From Sphingobacterium faecale (GTDB lineage Bacteria; Bacteroidota; Bacteroidia; Sphingobacteriales; Sphingobacteriaceae): a stretch of DNA of 64,000 nt. The stretch is taken from the NCBI RefSeq assembly GCF_016746095.1, contig NZ_JAERTY010000009.1, positions 124,001 to 188,000 of the forward strand. The letters are read 5' to 3'. The notes under the pieces are model-generated. The model had not been told where the DNA came from and did not search any database. It saw only the letters and a program-made list of their open reading frames with translations. How positions within the stretch are numbered: the first letter of the stretch is position 1; every line of letters begins with the position of its first letter. Shown here in pieces: positions 53,878 to 61,629 of this stretch. The position numbers and the translations under genes are program-made.

Positions 53878-55305
53878 ATGTGTTTGAATTTTAGAAAACT
53901 AACGATCTGTTTGGGAGTTGTACTCGTATCGCAGTCAGCCCATGCCCAGCTTGCTAAAAAAGATAACCTGACTTTCAAAGAAATTCAGGACCGCGTCAAC
54001 ACCTTGCTGGAAAGCAAAGATCCGCTAGCTAAAGATTCTATTAAATGGGAGGCCTCCCATTTAATAGAATCCAAAAATGAAGAGTATATCAAGCATGGTA
54101 AATCTGTATTTAACTTTTTGGGTGATAGCAAATCGGTGGATCTGGCCCACCAGAACCTGTTAAAGCAATTCCCAAAAAGTGACTATGCCGCAAGCGCCAG
54201 CCTGGATGACATATTAAAAAATTATACGGAGCCGTCCAGTCTGGATAAGGATATCGCAACATGGACAAAGAGATACAAAACCCTATTAAAGCAGGCTTCC
54301 TTTGCGGATGCAAGCTATGCTAAGATTAGCAATAAACTATTAGCCAACGATGCTGTTGCTGCTGCTAAGAAGTATGCTGCACGGATAACGAAGGAAGCAC
54401 CAAAAGCAACCTTCGCGTATAATTATGCAAAGCAGGCTTATGAAAAGGGCGATCAGGCCACTAGTGTAAGGCTGGTTGAAGAGATTATCCAGCAGTACCC
54501 GGGCGTGCTAGAGAATAACAAGTATTTTGCACAGCAATTGTATACCCTACAGGCGCAGCTTTATAGCAAGCAACAGAAATGGAAAGAGGCTTTAACCCTT
54601 ATAGAAGAACAAAAAATCCCGCTAGAGGACATCAAGTTTCAGGCACTCATGCAGACAGGACGTAACTTTGATGCCTTTTTACTATTGGATGCCCGATTTG
54701 CAATGACCGCATTATCGCCTATCCAAGAACAGGAAGGCCCTACACTTTTTAAAAATCTTGGTAGTACAGCAGCTCAATGGGAGGCTTACAAACAGCGTAT
54801 AGAGCAGAAGAAAACCAAGGAAAATGAAACGCAGTGGAAAAACGCGATGATCAGTGAGGAATCTATTGATTTTGACTTGGTGGATATGGACGGTAAACGT
54901 GTTAAGTCATCCGACTACAAAGGAAAAATTATAGTTATCGACTTTTGGGCAACATGGTGTGGCCCCTGTGTGAACTCTTTCCCTGGCATGCAGGCCGCAG
55001 TAGACAAGTATAAGGAGGATCCGGAAGTAGTATTTTTATTTATCAACACCTGGGAGCGTGGTGCTGACTATAAAACAAAAGTAAAATCCTTTATCCAAGA
55101 AAAAGGCTACCGATTCCATGTCGTATTTGACACCATGGAAAGTGATGCGCTGGTTGAAAAATATGGCATAAAAGGTATACCAACAAAAATCATCATTGAC
55201 AAAAATGGCCGAGTACGCTTTAAATCTTCAGGAAGCTCGCCAGTAGTTAAGGAAATTCTAGATGAGATCTCTTATAAAATAGAAATGGTTAAAAAAAGTA
55301 ACTAG
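53878..55305 (+). CDS. TlpA-like thioredoxin-fold protein, exported
   Basis: A protein of 475 residues from the ATG at 53878 (MCLNFRKLTICLGVVLVSQS, signal ending AHAQ). The middle part (about 25-320) is helical and TPR-like (LLKQFPKSDYAASAS, LLKQASFADASYAKI). The C-terminal TlpA/thioredoxin domain has IIVIDFWATWCGPCVNSFPG (active CGPC) and the cis-Pro segment GIKGIPTKIIIDKNG. It should reduce or rearrange disulfides in the periplasm, perhaps in proteins of the SusCD complex. It is the last gene of the operon, ended by the hairpin at 55354. Confidence 0.92.
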   Translation: MCLNFRKLTICLGVVLVSQSAHAQLAKKDNLTFKEIQDRVNTLLESKDPLAKDSIKWEASHLIESKNEEYIKHGKSVFNFLGDSKSVDLAHQNLLKQFPKSDYAASASLDDILKNYTEPSSLDKDIATWTKRYKTLLKQASFADASYAKISNKLLANDAVAAAKKYAARITKEAPKATFAYNYAKQAYEKGDQATSVRLVEEIIQQYPGVLENNKYFAQQLYTLQAQLYSKQQKWKEALTLIEEQKIPLEDIKFQALMQTGRNFDAFLLLDARFAMTALSPIQEQEGPTLFKNLGSTAAQWEAYKQRIEQKKTKENETQWKNAMISEESIDFDLVDMDGKRVKSSDYKGKIIVIDFWATWCGPCVNSFPGMQAAVDKYKEDPEVVFLFINTWERGADYKTKVKSFIQEKGYRFHVVFDTMESDALVEKYGIKGIPTKIIIDKNGRVRFKSSGSSPVVKEILDEISYKIEMVKKSN

Positions 55306-55335
55306 AATCGGATTTTGACGGCGGAAGCCTAGGGA
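55305..55335. repeat. Left half of the structured repeat, copy C
   Basis: GAATCGGATTTTGACGGCGGAAGCCTAGGG matches the left half of copy B (55969-55998) at all but two of 30 positions. It begins at the last base of the TlpA stop codon. The right half is absent. Copies C and B flank the toxin-antitoxin pair in the same orientation. Confidence 0.75.
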
Positions 55336-55353
55336 AAAAGAGTTAACTACATA

Positions 55354-55396
55354 AAATATATTTGCCTGAGATTTGATACCTCAGGCAAATATATTT
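55354..55396. terminator. Bidirectional terminator between TlpA and the toxin gene
   Basis: A perfect 17-bp stem (AAATATATTTGCCTGAG / CTCAGGCAAATATATTT) with a nine-base loop lies between the convergent tlpA-like and yafQ-like genes. The A/T-rich stem base gives a T-rich end on both strands. Confidence 0.88.
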
Positions 55397-55669
55397 TTAA
55401 AAAAGATCAGTATGTTTGCCCGTCCTGATTAATGTTACTAATTTAATGCTATCATTCTGTTCCCAAATCAGAAGCCAATCAGGCTGAATATGACATTCCC
55501 AAAAGCCTTTATAATTCCCAATCAACTTATGAGCTTTATACCTCGGCCCTAGCTCACCGCTTTCAACTAATGTGGTAACAACTTCATTTAGCAAAATGAA
55601 ATTTAGTCCACGCTTTTTTGCCAATTTTATATCCTTTTTAAATTGACCGGTCTGTTCAAGCGAAAACAT
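55397..55669 (-). CDS. YafQ-family mRNA interferase toxin
   Basis: This 90-residue RelE/ParE-fold toxin has FKKDIKLAKKRGLN, then AHKLIGNYKGFWECHIQPDWLL and the end IRTGKHTDLF. The positions matching the active-site histidines and Asp of E. coli YafQ (HxL, CHIxPDW, TGxHxxLF) are all present, so it should be an active ribosome-dependent endonuclease. The antitoxin gene precedes it by 2 bp. The pair lies between two copies of a structured repeat. Confidence 0.92.
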   Translation of the reverse strand: MFSLEQTGQFKKDIKLAKKRGLNFILLNEVVTTLVESGELGPRYKAHKLIGNYKGFWECHIQPDWLLIWEQNDSIKLVTLIRTGKHTDLF

Positions 55670-55671
55670 CT

Positions 55672-55863
55672 TTAATCAAGTTGTTTACGAAAATCAGCAA
55701 GCGATATCTTATTTGTTTTACCAGATTTCGCCTCTTTAATAGCATTTTCAGTTGTACTATTATAACGCTTCTCTTCTATTTCAATAAAAGGAAGTGTCTT
55801 AAGATACTCGTATAGGGCCTTTGCTTGTTTACTTCGTTCATCAAGTTTTAAAGTAATTTCCAT
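55672..55863 (-). CDS. Antitoxin of the YafQ-type pair
   Basis: This 63-residue protein begins MEITLKLDERSKQAKALYEY (beta-strand then helix), continues with FIEIEEKRYNSTTENAIKEA and ends in a polar tail. No ribbon-helix-helix is clear, but size, position just upstream of the toxin and the AKALYEYLKTLPFI helix fit the antitoxins often found with YafQ-like toxins in this phylum. It should bind and neutralise the toxin and repress the pair. Confidence 0.85.
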   Translation of the reverse strand: MEITLKLDERSKQAKALYEYLKTLPFIEIEEKRYNSTTENAIKEAKSGKTNKISLADFRKQLD

Positions 55864-55890
55864 ATCCGTAAAGTTTATTTAGCTCTGAAT

Positions 55891-55898
55891 CAAAGTTA
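55891..55898 (-). promoter_or_regulatory. -7-like box for the toxin-antitoxin pair
   Basis: On the minus strand TAACTTTG (TAnnTTTG) lies 28 bp before the antitoxin ATG. No matching TTTG is seen at -33, so it is a partial promoter match. Confidence 0.4.
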
Positions 55899-55968
55899 CA
55901 AAAATTAAGTTTAATAAAAATACACTCCTCTTTATTAGCAACTTTCCCCTTTTAACAAGACCCCACAA

Positions 55969-56044
55969 GAATTGGATTTTGACGGCGGAAGCCTAGGAAC
56001 TTTCCCTAGGGAAAGGTTCCAGCTTCCAAGTTAAAATCCAATTC
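55969..56044. repeat. Structured hairpin repeat, copy B (most complete)
   Basis: Outer arms GAATTGGATTTTGAC and GTTAAAATCCAATTC pair over 15 bp (one G-T). Inside, GGAAGC/GCTTCC and GGAAC-TTTCCC-TA-GGGAAA-G-GTTCC form nested stems. The core matches copies A and D, while the outer arms are different in each but still pair. The right arm reaches the stop codon of the helix-turn-helix gene at 56043. Confidence 0.85.
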
Positions 56045-56453
56045 AAACCTTTCCTTTTGGTACCGAATACCACTGCCGCATCTCCCTGATCTCACTGGCG
56101 ATATAGCGCACACCGCCCCCCTTCTTGCCGATCTCTACCTTGGTAAGCAAGCCTTCACGACGCCGTACGCCCAGCGTAACCCGCGATATGCCCAGCATGT
56201 CGCAAGCCTCAACGGTATCCACCAGCCAGTCACCTTCGGCCAGCACCAGGTCACGGATGTGGATGACACGGCGTTTATCGACATGAATCTCACAGTCGGA
56301 CGTGGGCACATGCATGGTCTGTGCGCCGTAGCGAGACAGGCAGGCAGGACAACTGGCTTTGGGCGAAAACCGTGTTTTCAACCACATAAACAATTCTAAC
56401 AATAAAAAATACAAACGGTCATTTTGATTACTACTATTTACTAACGAATCCAT
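56043..56453 (-). CDS. Helix-turn-helix domain protein
   Basis: This 136-residue protein has a hydrophobic N-terminal stretch (LYFLLLELFMWLK), a CPAC pair (about residue 36), and a C-terminal HTH of the MerR/excisionase type: DTVEACDMLGISRVTLGVRRREG, then GGGVRYIASEIREM. Excisionase-like proteins of this kind are frequent in this phylum beside mobile DNA. It lies next to the most complete structured repeat and the toxin-antitoxin pair. The CPAC segment could bind a metal. The target is unknown. Confidence 0.72.
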   Translation of the reverse strand: MDSLVNSSNQNDRLYFLLLELFMWLKTRFSPKASCPACLSRYGAQTMHVPTSDCEIHVDKRRVIHIRDLVLAEGDWLVDTVEACDMLGISRVTLGVRRREGLLTKVEIGKKGGGVRYIASEIREMRQWYSVPKGKV

Positions 56454-56519
56454 AATTGCAATGATTTAGTGTGTTTGATTTAGACTAGCATAGAAAAAAA
56501 CAGGCATCATCAAAGAACA

Positions 56520-57245
56520 TCATTGAAAGCGTTTATAAAGCGCAAGGAAACTTTCTCTGTAAATATCCGTGATACCTATCGATCCGCGGTACCCACGCAT
56601 TTGTATTTTATATGATTTGGTATTGAAGGTTATTAGATTGTCGATATGAATAATGAAACTACGATGTATGCGCACAAAGCGGTCCTTCGGCAGGTGATCA
56701 TACATTTTTTCCAAGGTTTTGCGTTGTGTATATTTGCTGCCGTCAATAAGGTAAATATAAATATCATTACGAGCAGATTCGATGACCGAGATCTCATCCG
56801 GGGCGAGTATCAGCTCCACATGAGTCTCTTTATCTTTGATTACCAACTTGGGGCGTAACACTTTGCTGCTTTGAGGCTCCTCTTTAAATATTACGCTCAG
56901 CGCTTTTATCAAGTGCGGTATTAGGAGCGGCTTTGTCAAGCAGTAATCCACATCATCCAGATAGCCCGGTACTACATAGCTTGCATATCCTGTCACCATT
57001 AAGAGTTTAGGCCTAGGAGTTAGCAACGGAAGCATTTCCAGCCCATTGAGGCCCGGCATTTCCACATCAAAAACCAACAGGTCCACCTGATTTTTTTTGA
57101 TATAGTCAATGGCGCGGATGCTGTTGGTCTCCGTCTTAATTTCATAACCCAGAATTAATTTAAACAGATCAGCATGTGTATCCAATATAGCAGGCTCATC
57201 ATCCAGCAGTAGTACTTTCTTCGTTGTCTCTAGCATGTTGTTCAC
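56520..57245 (-). CDS. LytTR-family response regulator
   Basis: A protein of 241 residues. The N-terminal receiver domain has the acidic pocket LLLDDEPA, the phospho-acceptor Asp in LLVFDVEMPG (about residue 60), MVTGYAS and the conserved Lys in CLTKP, so it looks functional. The C-terminal LytTR DNA-binding domain (about 140-240) has YIYLIDGSKYTQRKTLEKM and FVRIHRSFIIHIDNL. The partner sensor gene overlaps by 47 bp upstream. LytTR proteins bind direct repeats about 21 bp apart, and such repeats are found at 59761. Confidence 0.93.
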   Translation of the reverse strand: MNNMLETTKKVLLLDDEPAILDTHADLFKLILGYEIKTETNSIRAIDYIKKNQVDLLVFDVEMPGLNGLEMLPLLTPRPKLLMVTGYASYVVPGYLDDVDYCLTKPLLIPHLIKALSVIFKEEPQSSKVLRPKLVIKDKETHVELILAPDEISVIESARNDIYIYLIDGSKYTQRKTLEKMYDHLPKDRFVRIHRSFIIHIDNLITFNTKSYKIQMRGYRGSIGITDIYRESFLALYKRFQ

Positions 57246-58287
57246 TATTTAGATTAACGTTTAGTTCCAATTGATATGTTGTTTCTAGGTCTTCTACCTG
57301 TAGGTCATACTTGCCAGCAAGGTGTGTATCTAACTGTTCGTGCACAAACTGCATCCCCCTACCAGTAGGTTCGGTAATAGCTATAGCCCCAGTCTTTTTG
57401 ATATTCCAGCTACGAAACGTATATCCATCATCGTGCAATTCCAGTTCAATGCGCACCGCAGCACTGCAGGTAAGATCGGCATAGGTACCTATATTCTCGA
57501 TGATGGTAAGCAACACCAGCGCCGGTATAATCTGTCCCGAATACCGCCCAGCTACCTGAAGTCGCACGGCATCCTGCCTTCGATATCTTAGGCAGTAGAA
57601 ATCAAGCATCTTCTCTACATAGGCCATTTCGGTTTTGATGGGTTTGAAAGGCAACGATAGTTGTGATACCTCTTCAATATAAACTTTGACATCTAGGTAC
57701 ATTTCCAGCAAGGTAGCGGTATGCACGGATTGTCCGATACGGGTTACATAAAGAATAAAGCTTAATGTATTGCGCTCCAAGTGCATCGACATTCTGCTAC
57801 GTTTTACCTGCTCATTCAATAGGCCAAAGCCCCGTCGGTACGATTGCCAACTATGCAGTGTACGTACGAGCGAACCAAACAACCAGATTGGAGTTACGTA
57901 AAACAAGAGTAACTTTCCATATTCTGTACCTATGGTTGTCAGAAATTCTTCAAAATCAAACGCAGCTCCTCTTTTGAAAGCGTAAAGACCAAATTTTGGC
58001 ATAATGTGATATATCCAAAAGTAGACGACAAGCAAAGCAATCGGAAATAGAATCCCGATAAAGGCAAGTATCCACAGTGCTCTTCTTTTTATTATAAACC
58101 AATCTATTCCATAGGATATCGTATAACCAAAAGCTACATATAGTAAAACGATAAAAATACTTAGGAAAAAAGAAATCCCTGAGTAAAAATCAAAGTTGAC
58201 CCAGGATAAAAGTATCCAGATTAATGTCCAAAAAAGTATAGTAAAATGATGCTTATACTTTTCTATGTAGAAAGGTTTCGTATTCAT
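57199..58287 (-). CDS. LytS-like sensor protein lacking the phospho-acceptor histidine
   Basis: This 362-residue protein has four to five N-terminal membrane helices (from FTILFWTLIWILLSWV to about residue 145) and a cytoplasmic His_kinase/HATPase region. In place of the usual PHFLFN box it reads MHLERNTLSFILY, so the histidine is replaced. The N-box is kept as LLTIIENIGTYA but loses the usual K/H, and the G-box is reduced to GRGMQFV. It is probably a pseudokinase that senses or scaffolds, not one that phosphorylates. It overlaps the LytTR regulator gene. Confidence 0.85.
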   Translation of the reverse strand: MNTKPFYIEKYKHHFTILFWTLIWILLSWVNFDFYSGISFFLSIFIVLLYVAFGYTISYGIDWFIIKRRALWILAFIGILFPIALLVVYFWIYHIMPKFGLYAFKRGAAFDFEEFLTTIGTEYGKLLLFYVTPIWLFGSLVRTLHSWQSYRRGFGLLNEQVKRSRMSMHLERNTLSFILYVTRIGQSVHTATLLEMYLDVKVYIEEVSQLSLPFKPIKTEMAYVEKMLDFYCLRYRRQDAVRLQVAGRYSGQIIPALVLLTIIENIGTYADLTCSAAVRIELELHDDGYTFRSWNIKKTGAIAITEPTGRGMQFVHEQLDTHLAGKYDLQVEDLETTYQLELNVNLNSEQHARDNEESTTAG

Positions 58288-58366
58288 AGTGTAGCCGGTC
58301 TCAGTTAGGATTAATAGCTAATATACAATTATTTTTTAACCATTATCCCTTGGTTCGGAGGCTACA

Positions 58367-59362
58367 CTACCCCAAATGAAGATGAAGCCTCTTTGCAAAG
58401 CAGATGTATTGATACGCTTTTTTACTTAACAATCGGCTATCCAAGTAACGACTATGTATCAGGTAATGGCTGTTACCGATCTGAACTGGCCATAGGTTTT
58501 GGATGTGGCGTAAAATCTGCCACTTAGTACCAGCAGAGGTATACTGCTCTACTCTGCACCATGCGTAAACCCACCCTTCCCACATCATACCGTATTTTGC
58601 CAATGAATGTGTTAAGAGTCCATATAGCTTATTGTATACACGCTTACTGTACTGTTGGTTGTCTTCTGCGGAATCGGCCATTAATGCTTCTGCAATAGTC
58701 CAATTGAAATGCATATTTACTTTATGTACCAGCATGGGGTATATGGGTACCTGCCAACGGTAGGATAATACCGCCATAGCCGTACGCTGTATTATTTGTC
58801 CTTTGAAAAGAGGAATGCACAGATTCTGCCTGCTCTCCTTTTGAGGGGAGTGGCTGCCGGTGTTGCCATCTGCATATACCAATACATGATATCCATCCCG
58901 CAAAGCCTTACGGACCTGTAGCAGGCTACTTTCTTGTTCGGCATCCAACAGGATGAAATCACCGGTTTTAGCATCGAGCTGTTGTAGCCCCCTATGCTGT
59001 GTGTGCATCATGCCCATTTGCTCGGCACGTACCTTGGACGAGACCAAAAGAGCAATGTTAAAGCCCAATTCACACAATAGCCGGGGTAAAACCCGATAAG
59101 CTCCTGTATGAAAGGTAAGAATAATACCAGGCCTTTGTTTCATCGCTTCCAATTGTGTGTGCTGCCCTGGGCTGAGCTGAATATAGGACGAAATATCATC
59201 CAACAATTGATCGGCACTCACAGTAGATTTCCACTGCATAAAATCGGTATAAAAATTACGATAAGTTGAAACAGGAATATGAGGACAAAAGTATTGAAGA
59301 TTAGCACAAAAAAGGGCAAAGATGGTATCGCCCAGCGCGGGGGTAGTAGGTAGCTCGTTCAT
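58367..59362 (-). CDS. LpxL-like acyltransferase-fold protein with altered catalytic box
   Basis: A protein of 331 residues with the LpxL/HtrB (lysophospholipid acyltransferase) pattern: LTFHTGAYRVLPRLLCELGFN, GYHVLVYADGNTG and IIQRTAMAVLSYRWQVPIYPM. In LpxL the first motif is HFGNWE (HX4E/D). Here it is HTGAYR, with Arg in the acidic position, so lipid A acyltransfer in the classic way is doubtful. There is no clear membrane helix. It lies between a 48-residue peptide gene (63-bp gap) and the sensor gene, in one operon. A role in acylating or transporting the peptide, or in signalling, is speculation. Confidence 0.75.
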   Translation of the reverse strand: MNELPTTPALGDTIFALFCANLQYFCPHIPVSTYRNFYTDFMQWKSTVSADQLLDDISSYIQLSPGQHTQLEAMKQRPGIILTFHTGAYRVLPRLLCELGFNIALLVSSKVRAEQMGMMHTQHRGLQQLDAKTGDFILLDAEQESSLLQVRKALRDGYHVLVYADGNTGSHSPQKESRQNLCIPLFKGQIIQRTAMAVLSYRWQVPIYPMLVHKVNMHFNWTIAEALMADSAEDNQQYSKRVYNKLYGLLTHSLAKYGMMWEGWVYAWCRVEQYTSAGTKWQILRHIQNLWPVQIGNSHYLIHSRYLDSRLLSKKAYQYICFAKRLHLHLG

Positions 59363-59425
59363 AAAAAAGGGTTTAAGAAAGGAGGCTATAAGAAGCCTCC
59401 CCTGTTTAATCGTGTTGGATATATT

Positions 59426-59572
59426 CTAATTTTGTGGATCTAAAGGTTTGAAATCACATTTTGATTGTGCCTCTACTACATTATTCAATAGTTGACCCAT
59501 CGTATCCGAGTCCATATATTCGCCACCGAAAGATCCAAATGACGATGCAAAATCTATAATTAGCTGTAACAT
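59426..59572 (-). CDS. Short peptide gene (48 aa), possible precursor or signal
   Basis: An open frame from the ATG at 59572 to TAG at 59426 gives a peptide starting MLQLIIDFASSFGSFGGEYM and ending VEAQSKCDFKPLDPQN, with a single Cys at residue 39. It is preceded by the A-rich stretch usual for translation starts in this phylum and is the first gene of the operon that runs through the LpxL-like, sensor and LytTR genes. A Gly-Gly at 16-17 could be a leader cleavage site. There is no match to a known family that I recall. Confidence 0.6.
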   Translation of the reverse strand: MLQLIIDFASSFGSFGGEYMDSDTMGQLLNNVVEAQSKCDFKPLDPQN

Positions 59573-59760
59573 AATTTTTTCATTTAACTAAAACCATTGT
59601 GTCCGTTTACGAGGTAAGGACATCCACCTTGAGTTTCCTCTGGCCAGAGGTGATAGCTATCGATAACGAAGGTGAAAAATAACTTTTAGCTGTGCCTCAT
59701 TGGGGGACTTAAAGGCGGGAAACCGTGACAGGAAGACACAAAGTTTATGACCAAGGGCAC

Positions 59761-59813
59761 TCGTCCCTAAAAAATTCCATTTCGTCCCTAAAACAGGGGT
59801 TTATGTCCCAAAA
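59761..59813. promoter_or_regulatory. Three 21-bp-phased direct repeats in the divergent region
   Basis: GTCCC-led units (TCGTCCCTAAAA, TTCGTCCCTAAAA, TATGTCCCAAAA) have GTCCC at 59763, 59784 and 59805, exactly 21 bp apart. LytTR regulators bind such direct repeats. The site is 60 bp before the Crp-like gene and about 190 bp before the peptide gene. The rest of the 296-bp spacer shows no gene. Confidence 0.7.
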
Positions 59814-59868
59814 GTTGGTCGTACGAGGATGTCCGAGGTAACTTAGGTTATTTTTTAAATGACCGATT

Positions 59869-60474
59869 ATGAACAGAAAAAGCCCAAAATGCCGCAGAGC
59901 GGTAACCTTTGCCATGACGCAATGGAACAAGTATGTTGCTACAGAAAAATTTCACGAAGAGTGGATCTGGAGACATGCTGAACTATTAGAACTAAAAAAA
60001 GGACAAAAAATAACGGATGTGCTGCACGACTTTGTACCAGCTGCATTCTACCTTATCGAGGGACTGATGGCCCGTAGTACGGTACAGGAAAATAACAAGC
60101 GAAAGCTCATATCGATCTGCCTGCCCGGAAATATGCTACTCAACACCAGCAACATGGAGAGCAGAACCCCCTTAAATAGCGATATCGTAGCACTGAAGCG
60201 AAGTATGTTACTGTATACGCCCCATAGCAAGATGGTACCCTATAAAGACACTGATCCCGTATTCGTAAACTACCTCAATGTACTGCGCGAAAAGAAGCTC
60301 AAGCAGATGCGTATCCATACCGAGTTACTCCAACAAGAATCGCCCTCCAAGAGGTTTGTCAAATTCACGCAGCTGCTTCCCGAAATCTACCGAGCCACCA
60401 TCCAAAAAGAACAAGCCGAATACCTGGAAATATCCAGAGCCACAGTCGCTTTCGCAAAAAAACACCTGTTATGA
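59869..60474 (+). CDS. Crp/Fnr-family transcriptional regulator
   Basis: This 201-residue protein has a cNMP-binding-like beta roll (LELKKGQKITDVLHDFVPAA, FYLIEGLMARST, KLISICLPGNMLL) and a C-terminal helix-turn-helix (SPSKRFVKFTQLLPEIYRA, then KEQAEYLEISRATVAFAKKH). The nucleotide-contact residues of E. coli Crp are not conserved, as is usual in Bacteroidota members, so the ligand is unknown. It diverges from the peptide operon over the phased repeats, hence may be controlled by the LytTR protein or control that operon. Confidence 0.85.
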   Translation: MNRKSPKCRRAVTFAMTQWNKYVATEKFHEEWIWRHAELLELKKGQKITDVLHDFVPAAFYLIEGLMARSTVQENNKRKLISICLPGNMLLNTSNMESRTPLNSDIVALKRSMLLYTPHSKMVPYKDTDPVFVNYLNVLREKKLKQMRIHTELLQQESPSKRFVKFTQLLPEIYRATIQKEQAEYLEISRATVAFAKKHLL

Positions 60475-60581
60475 TGGTTTAGGTCGGCCGATTTAGCATT
60501 ATCTATGGCACGAAACCGCTGGAGTATCCCGATGTAACTTGGTACCATAGAAAAACACAAGCAATATTGGGGACACGAAAG

Positions 60582-60692
60582 ATGAGTACAATGAAACACT
60601 ATATAAGAAAATTTACGGTATTCCGGCGGTGCCGTATACGAGACACGACCATCGGATCACAGCACCAGATATGTTGTACCGAGCAATTATAA
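60582..60692 (+). other. Possible small reading frame (36 aa), unproven
   Basis: ATG at 60582, preceded by GAAAG, gives MSTMKHYIRKFTVFRRCRIR and ends ICCTEQL before TAA. Basic, with three Cys. It lies in the 259-bp gap between the Crp-like and MauE-like genes; a second tiny frame (60705-60743) overlaps the MauE start. Either could be chance or a leader. Nothing else is seen in this gap. Confidence 0.2.
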
Positions 60693-60733
60693 ACTAAAAA
60701 AATCATGAAGCATACCGTCATAACAGAAGAGCC

Positions 60734-61225
60734 ATGCGCATAGGAATATATATACAATACTTTTTCAGCTATATCTTGGGCTTGCTATTTATTTACACTG
60801 CTGTACGCAAGATGATAGATTATAATGCCCATGTGGCACATATCGCCGACGTCAAATTTTTATCAGCCTCTATAGCTTACCATGCCGCATACCTCGTTAT
60901 CCTAGCCGAAATGGCCATCGCTCTGCTGCTATTAGTACCGATAACCCGTGTACAGGTGTGGGGATGGAAACTGATCCTACCCCTGATGCTGGTATACACT
61001 TTCTATGTGAATCATGTCTTGAACCTGCCTCTTTTCATTCCCTGCTCCTGCAAGGGCGTGCATGACCGGCTGGCCTGGACAGATCATTACATATTGAATG
61101 CCGGACTATCTATACTCGCACTGAGTATGATAACCCTGCACTACAGAATACGGAAACTCATGAAAAAAAATAATGAAGAAAAAGAACTCAACGAGCTCAT
61201 TGATGTTGTCATAGCGTCTCGATGA
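60734..61225 (+). CDS. MauE/DoxX-like redox-associated membrane protein
   Basis: This 163-residue protein has four membrane helices (for example YILGLLFIYTAVRKM, LVILAEMAIALLLLVPI, LPLMLVYTFYVNHVL and AGLSILALSMITLHY), with a CxC pair in the loop FIPCSCKGV. MauE-type proteins help to form disulfides in exported proteins, perhaps with TlpA- or DsbC-like partners. It is followed 41 bp later by a small Cys-containing exported protein, and a TlpA-like gene converges at 61652. The charged C-terminal tail ends ELIDVVIASR. Confidence 0.86.
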   Translation: MRIGIYIQYFFSYILGLLFIYTAVRKMIDYNAHVAHIADVKFLSASIAYHAAYLVILAEMAIALLLLVPITRVQVWGWKLILPLMLVYTFYVNHVLNLPLFIPCSCKGVHDRLAWTDHYILNAGLSILALSMITLHYRIRKLMKKNNEEKELNELIDVVIASR

Positions 61226-61266
61226 TCAATAACCCGCAGTCTAAACACTGCACAATACTTTTTAAG

Positions 61267-61590
61267 ATGAAAAAGATATTAATATTTTTAATTCCAATTT
61301 TAATAATCGGCGGAGGAACCGCCTTAGCACTAACAATGCAAGATGATCCGATATGTAAGCAAGATGGGCATACGGGGTATACATTGGAGGATGATGCATT
61401 ACTCCCAGATGCGTCAACATTTGATCCCGAAGCAACCCTACCTACTGGTATGGTTGACGAAGGAAAGTTTGGAACAAACTTCAACTGTACCACACCCATA
61501 CCTGAAACATGTCACTATGTGTATGTTCCAGCAACGGAAAATGAAGAGGCTAAGTGGGTAGAATGTAAAGGAAGAATCTTAAGAAATTAA
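61267..61590 (+). CDS. Small Cys-containing exported protein (DUF6520-like)
   Basis: A protein of 107 residues from the ATG at 61267, with signal KILIFLIPILIIGGGTALAL followed by a mature part containing four Cys (DPICKQDG, NFNCTTPI, PETCHYVY, VECKG). Size, signal and spaced cysteines resemble the DUF6520 proteins that often follow MauE genes in this phylum. Two disulfides are possible. The gene is the last of the plus-strand unit and is closed by the hairpin at 61630. Partner and role unknown. Confidence 0.72.
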   Translation: MKKILIFLIPILIIGGGTALALTMQDDPICKQDGHTGYTLEDDALLPDASTFDPEATLPTGMVDEGKFGTNFNCTTPIPETCHYVYVPATENEEAKWVECKGRILRN

Positions 61591-61629
61591 GAAATTCTTC
61601 ACAACTTTTTCTTGAAAACACGTATATGA

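Noticed and set aside
58367-59362. Ordinary lipid A acyltransferase LpxL
   Set aside because: The HX4D/E catalytic box is HTGAYR and the gene is in a regulatory operon, so only the fold is claimed.
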